Assembly (NCBI GenBank): GCA_002298785.1
Contig: DBMR01000016.1
Location: 1-19,427 of the forward strand
Length of the DNA stretch: 19,427 bases
Direction of reading: 5' to 3'
Source: Verrucomicrobia subdivision 3 bacterium UBA693
Lineage (GTDB): Bacteria > Verrucomicrobiota > Verrucomicrobiia > Limisphaerales > UBA8199
In this document: piece by piece, positions 16,284 through 19,427 of the stretch
Position numbering within the stretch: position 1 is the stretch's first letter
How the letters are laid out: the number at the start of each line of letters is the position of its first letter
The notes under the pieces: model-generated
Databases searched by the model: none
Told to the model about the DNA's origin: nothing
What the model saw: only the letters and a program-made list of their open reading frames with translations
Made by a program: the position numbers and the translations under genes

Positions 16284-17294
16284 ATGGACAAACTACTCAC
16301 TCAAGCCTCCCGCCTCCTGGTGGAGGTCGACCTCAAACCCATCCAAGGTGACAGGCTCCAGCCCACCGGCTTCGCCGATCTGGGTGCTGCCGTCTACGAC
16401 CGACCCGATGGCACACGGATGCTTTTGGTCGAGTCGTCGCAATCCGTCGCCAATAGATTGGAACACGCGATACTCCTGCCGGGAACGGCGCGTCTTGACC
16501 CTGACCTGGTGGGGTTGCCCTACGTGCTGGTCAAGTTGGAGAAGAAGGACGCCGTCTCCGCTGAGACCAGTTCCCTCTTTGAAGCGCACCGTATTAACTC
16601 CCCTTTCATCATTGCCAATGACGGCTTTGAGCAAAAGTTCCGTGAGGCGACCGGCTACGCCAAGGGACAGCCCTTGAGTTGGCCCAAAATTGCCAAGGGG
16701 ATCTTCAAGCTCGACCCGAATTCGCTCCTGCACGGTATCTTTATGGCCAATTTTGAGGATGGCCGTATCAAGATCCCCCGTGCCCTTACCGGCTTCATCG
16801 AAGCCGAAAATGTGCGCGAGGCCCATTCGGGCGGCGTCAAAAACAATCCGATTGATCCCAGCGGCACGATCCGGGTGGTCGGTTACGACAAGGACGTTTA
16901 TGGCAACGTGCCCTACCACCGCAAAGAATTCGTAGCGGCTCGCATCAGGGCTTATTTCAATCTCGACCTCGCCCTGCTTCGAAGCTATGCCTTGGAGCAG
17001 CCTGCCATCGACCTCCTTACGAACCTCGCCTTCTTCAAGATTCGGCGTTTCCTTAACCAGGGCTTACGCCTGCGTACCGCCTGCGACCTGAACGTTGTGG
17101 GCGAACCCCATATCACTGCGCCATCGGGCTTCTGCCTGCCTAATGAGGAGGATGCGAAGGCCGCGGTGTTGCTGGCCATCAAAGCGTGCGCTGCTAGCAA
17201 CCTGTTTGCCGTTCCGCCGGTGACCGAGTTAGAGACCCCGGTCATTCTCAAGCTGAAAGACCAAAAGCAGGACGCTTCAGAGGCCACTGAGTGA
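16284..17294 (+). CDS. csb1: Type I-G Cas7 protein Csb1 (GSU0053 family)
   Basis: A 336-aa Cas7-group RAMP protein that polymerises along the crRNA spacer to form the backbone of the surveillance complex. The diagnostic N-terminal pattern is present: QPTGFADLGAAVYDR (26-40) and ESSQSVANRLE (50-60), close to the family's 'ESxQSxANRLE'. The rest, with FEDGRIKIPRALTGFIEAEN and a stretch rich in basic and aromatic residues around HRKEFVAARIRAYFNLDL, fits an RNA-binding fold. AGGA at 16274-16277 lies 6 nt before the ATG, the best ribosome site in the operon, in line with Cas7 being needed in several copies per complex. It lies 16 nt after csx17 and 45 nt before csb2. Confidence 0.93.
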   Translation: MDKLLTQASRLLVEVDLKPIQGDRLQPTGFADLGAAVYDRPDGTRMLLVESSQSVANRLEHAILLPGTARLDPDLVGLPYVLVKLEKKDAVSAETSSLFEAHRINSPFIIANDGFEQKFREATGYAKGQPLSWPKIAKGIFKLDPNSLLHGIFMANFEDGRIKIPRALTGFIEAENVREAHSGGVKNNPIDPSGTIRVVGYDKDVYGNVPYHRKEFVAARIRAYFNLDLALLRSYALEQPAIDLLTNLAFFKIRRFLNQGLRLRTACDLNVVGEPHITAPSGFCLPNEEDAKAAVLLAIKACAASNLFAVPPVTELETPVILKLKDQKQDASEATE

Positions 17295-17339
17295 CTTGCT
17301 TGTCGTCAGTCATGGCAGACGCCACGTCGAAGCGCGATT

Positions 17340-18869
17340 ATGACGCTCATTGAACTTAAATTCCTCTCCGGCCGATATCACTCCACTCCTTCGGGGCGTC
17401 ATGTCAACGAGGGACAGCCGGAATGGCCGCCTTCACCCTACCGCTTCCTACGGGCTTTATTTGATGCCTGGAAGCGCAAATTCCCGGCCTGGGCTCCCGA
17501 ACGTGTCGAACCGCTTCTGGCGGCGCTCGCGGCCTCGCCTCCGCTGTTCTACCTGCCGCCCGTGAGCTTTTCGCACACCCGTGCTTTCCTCCCGACAAAC
17601 AAGATCGACGCGAACGACCGAAAACTCATTTTTGATGGTTTTGTCGTGCTCGATCCCTCCCGGGGCGTGGTGATGGGCTGGCCCGACCTGTTGCTGGAGC
17701 CATCCCAGCAATCCGATCTAGCCGAGCTCCTCATCTCCATTAACTACCTGGGTCGCTCCGAGTCCTGGGTGCAAGCATGCCTTCAGACCGGGACCGGCAT
17801 TGCCGCGCCACGGTGGAACTGTGAACCCCTCGCAGACACGACGGAAGACAACGGCACAAATCTCATGGTCGCTTGTGCCCTGCCACCTGGGGATTTCAAT
17901 CGAGATGTACGCCGAGTGAAACTCATGGAGAAAAGCTCAGATCACCAGGGTCAGCGTTTTGGCTCACCCTGGCTCCAGGCACTGGCGTTCTCGACCAGTG
18001 AAACGATGAAAGGCCGCCTTAGCGACCCACCGGCATTACTTTTTGTGCGCTACCAGGCACTACCGGCTGAATTTCCCGTAACCCTTGGATCGTCGGATGC
18101 GCTGACGCAAGTGAACGCGGTGCTCTTTGCCCTGGAATCGAAAGTCCTGCCCCAGGTCACCGCCACCCTCGAAATCTCCGAGCGGATTCGCACCAAGTTA
18201 ATGGGGATTCATCGTCGAATTAAGGGGGATCCCAGACTCGTCTCGCCCCGGTTTAGTGGCAAAGATGCTCAAGGAAACGCCCTCCAAGGACACCAACACA
18301 TCTACATATATCCGATGGACCAGGACCGTGACGGTCGCTTGGACCATGTGCTGATTGTGTGCCGGAATAACTACACCGAATCCGAGTTGATCGCATTCGA
18401 CCGTTTGACCAGCCTGTGGCAATCAGGAGGACTGCCAGATATCCTCTGTGTTCCGGTCCAACTCGGCTCACAGGCAACCCTGCTGCAATCGAGTCCTCAT
18501 TTTGAAAGCGCGACTCCTTTCATTCCCACGCATCATTACCGCAAGGGCAGAGGTTCCTATTCCGACTGGCTGAAAAGTGAGGTCAGTCGCGAATGCAACC
18601 AGGCAGGTCTCCCGTTACCGATGGAGGTGTTGCCCATGGAAAACCTCGTCCTTCCAGGAGGCCATCGCTACTTCTGGCTGGAATTTCGACGCAACCGGCG
18701 ACAGGACGATTCTCAGTTGGGCTTCGGCTTCCGTCTGGCTTTCTCTGAACCCGTAAGGGGTCCGTTTAGCCTGGGCTACGGTTCCCACTTCGGCCTCGGG
18801 ATGTTCGTGCCAGTGCAACGCGATCACCGTCAATCAAATGAGAGGCGGATTAGCGGTCTATCTCTCTGA
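17340..18869 (+). CDS. csb2: Type I-G Csb2, a Cas5-Cas6 fusion (GSU0054 family)
   Basis: A 509-aa RAMP protein in which a Cas5-like half (crRNA 5'-handle cap) is fused to a Cas6-like half (pre-crRNA endonuclease). The N terminus, SGRYHSTPSGRHVNEGQPEW then PPSPYRFLRALFDAW, is the family signature. The C terminus carries the glycine-rich RAMP loop FSLGYGSHFGLGMFVP (about 476-491), as in Cas6 proteins. As no separate cas6 is present, this protein presumably cuts the repeat transcript at the foot of its hairpin. No strong Shine-Dalgarno precedes the ATG. It is the last cas gene before the array. In related loci a cas4-cas1 fusion and cas2 follow here, but only 242 nt separate it from the first repeat. 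Confidence 0.92.
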   Translation: MTLIELKFLSGRYHSTPSGRHVNEGQPEWPPSPYRFLRALFDAWKRKFPAWAPERVEPLLAALAASPPLFYLPPVSFSHTRAFLPTNKIDANDRKLIFDGFVVLDPSRGVVMGWPDLLLEPSQQSDLAELLISINYLGRSESWVQACLQTGTGIAAPRWNCEPLADTTEDNGTNLMVACALPPGDFNRDVRRVKLMEKSSDHQGQRFGSPWLQALAFSTSETMKGRLSDPPALLFVRYQALPAEFPVTLGSSDALTQVNAVLFALESKVLPQVTATLEISERIRTKLMGIHRRIKGDPRLVSPRFSGKDAQGNALQGHQHIYIYPMDQDRDGRLDHVLIVCRNNYTESELIAFDRLTSLWQSGGLPDILCVPVQLGSQATLLQSSPHFESATPFIPTHHYRKGRGSYSDWLKSEVSRECNQAGLPLPMEVLPMENLVLPGGHRYFWLEFRRNRRQDDSQLGFGFRLAFSEPVRGPFSLGYGSHFGLGMFVPVQRDHRQSNERRISGLSL

Positions 18870-19111
18870 CCGGGCACTGCGCAAAAATGGATGCCCCGTG
18901 CTATGTAGTTTGAAGTGTTCTTTGACATTTGAATTCGCGAGCGGTCAGGTCGTGACGGAAACGCGCTGGGCGCTCGCAAGGCGTAACCTCCTCAAAGCGA
19001 ATTGATACGGCAGGGCAAACCAACACCTCGAACACACTAACACTCTGAAAAGTGCAGCCTGTCGCCATCTAACTGTAGCGAAGCTGCGCCGGAAGGAGTA
19101 ACAGAAGAACC
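18870..19111 (+). promoter_or_regulatory. CRISPR leader
   Basis: 242 nt between csb2 and the first repeat, with no gene. It contains TTGACA at 18922-18927 inside TTCTTTGACATTTG; the matching -10 position (18945-18950) is poor. An inverted repeat GCGAGCG (18937-18943) / CGCTCGC (18971-18977) follows. The leader assignment depends on the array being read on the plus strand, which the repeat end ATTGAAGC and the tetraloop support. No terminator follows csb2, so the array could also be reached by read-through from the cas operon. Confidence 0.6.
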
Positions 19112-19427
19112 CCCTCCGCGCTCGAAAGAGCGCGGCCCCATTGAAGCGTTACAACGTCCATCACGGTCTGTTGAGGGTAAGGCAGCCCTCCGCGCTCGAA
19201 AGAGCGCGGCCCCATTGAAGCATCGGCATCGGGATCGGCTCACTCGTATCCATCGCCGTCCCTCCGCGCTCGAAAGAGCGCGGCCTCATTGAAGCGGCGT
19301 CCGCGTTTCCGGGACCGTCGAATCCCTTGCTCCCTCCGTGCTCAAAGGAGTGCGGCCCCAGTGAAGCGTCGTCTCCATGAAGGCATTGCCTAACCAGCCA
19401 ACGGCCCCTCCGCGCTCGGAAGAGCGC
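19112..19427 (+). CRISPR. CRISPR array, type I-G repeats, running off the window
   Basis: Five 36-nt repeats are visible: 19112-19147, 19186-19221, 19260-19295, 19332-19367 and 19406-19427 (first 22 nt only). Spacers are 38, 38, 36 and 38 nt. The consensus starts CCCT, has the stem CCGCGCTC / GAGCGCGG around a GAAA loop, then CCCC and the tag ATTGAAGC. Repeats 1 and 2 are identical; repeat 3 has one change (position 27, C to T); repeat 4 has five changes (positions 8, 13, 16, 20, 30); repeat 5 has one in the visible part (position 14). The 3' ATTGAAGC resembles the 8-nt handle of other type I crRNAs, and the GNRA loop forms only in the plus-strand transcript. Both point to transcription away from the cas genes. 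Confidence 0.97.
19332..19367 (+). repeat. Divergent CRISPR repeat 4
   Basis: Five of 36 positions differ from the consensus. Two changes (position 8 C to T, position 20 C to T) fall on opposite stem strands, and each converts a C-G pair to a U-G pair, so the 8-bp stem can still close. Positions 13 and 16 turn the loop GAAA into AAAG, which is no longer a GNRA loop. Position 30 alters the handle from ATTGAAGC to AGTGAAGC. Confidence 0.9.

Noticed and set aside
16075..16677. 200-codon plus-strand frame spanning the csx17-csb1 junction
   Set aside because: Out of frame with two well-supported cas genes that cover it completely.
18871..18897. GGGCA / TGCCC inverted repeat after csb2, considered as a terminator
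   Set aside because: Only 5 bp, with a long loop and no T-run; too weak to call.
19037..19243. Minus-strand 68-codon frame through the start of the array
   Set aside because: It is a translation of CRISPR repeats and spacers (FNGAALFRARR-type peptide recurs once per repeat), not a gene.

Overview
The window looks like chromosomal DNA from a Verrucomicrobiota bacterium, most likely of the Pedosphaera/Limisphaera type. This is inferred from the style of its proteins: HAF-repeat and LamG/Ig secreted proteins sharing an 'FYRL/YYRV' beta module, a sigma-like orphan gene, and a type I-G (formerly I-U) CRISPR locus. No marker gene here fixes the taxon. 

Layout. (1) 1-1522: a housekeeping block, with ffh (SRP GTPase) on the minus strand and a divergent tRNA-Tyr(GTA). 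(2) 1523-2504: nearly 1 kb with no gene I can support, next to the tRNA 3' end. (3) 2505-4448, minus: a secreted protein with seven HAF-type repeats and a C-terminal M23 metallopeptidase domain. (4) 4449-5572: an inverted repeat, a terminator, a 225-aa sigma-factor-like protein and a second terminator, so this gene sits as an insulated cassette. (5) 5573-6353: no supported gene. (6) 6354-11029: a secreted LamG/Ig protein followed 8 nt later by a 1149-aa polytopic membrane protein with an unusual duplicated N-terminal module. (7) 11268-19427: a type I-G CRISPR-Cas locus, with a candidate promoter and 5'UTR hairpin, then cas3 (helicase followed by C-terminal HD), csx17, csb1, csb2, a 242-nt leader and a CRISPR array that runs off the right end. 

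In the CRISPR locus, Csb1 (Cas7) would form the crRNA-binding backbone. Csb2 (a Cas5-Cas6 fusion) would process and cap the crRNA, Csx17 would act as the large subunit, and Cas3 would unwind and degrade target DNA. The adaptation genes that usually follow csb2 in this subtype (a cas4-cas1 fusion and cas2) are not between csb2 and the array, nor anywhere else in the window. The repeat folds into an 8-bp hairpin with a GAAA tetraloop. One internal repeat has diverged at five positions, yet its stem still closes through two G-U pairs.

The clearest points for follow-up are the effector-only layout of the I-G locus, the covariation-like change in repeat 4, the 1149-aa membrane protein, and the HAF-propeller/M23 fusion. 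No wholly new defence system can be demonstrated from sequence reading alone.
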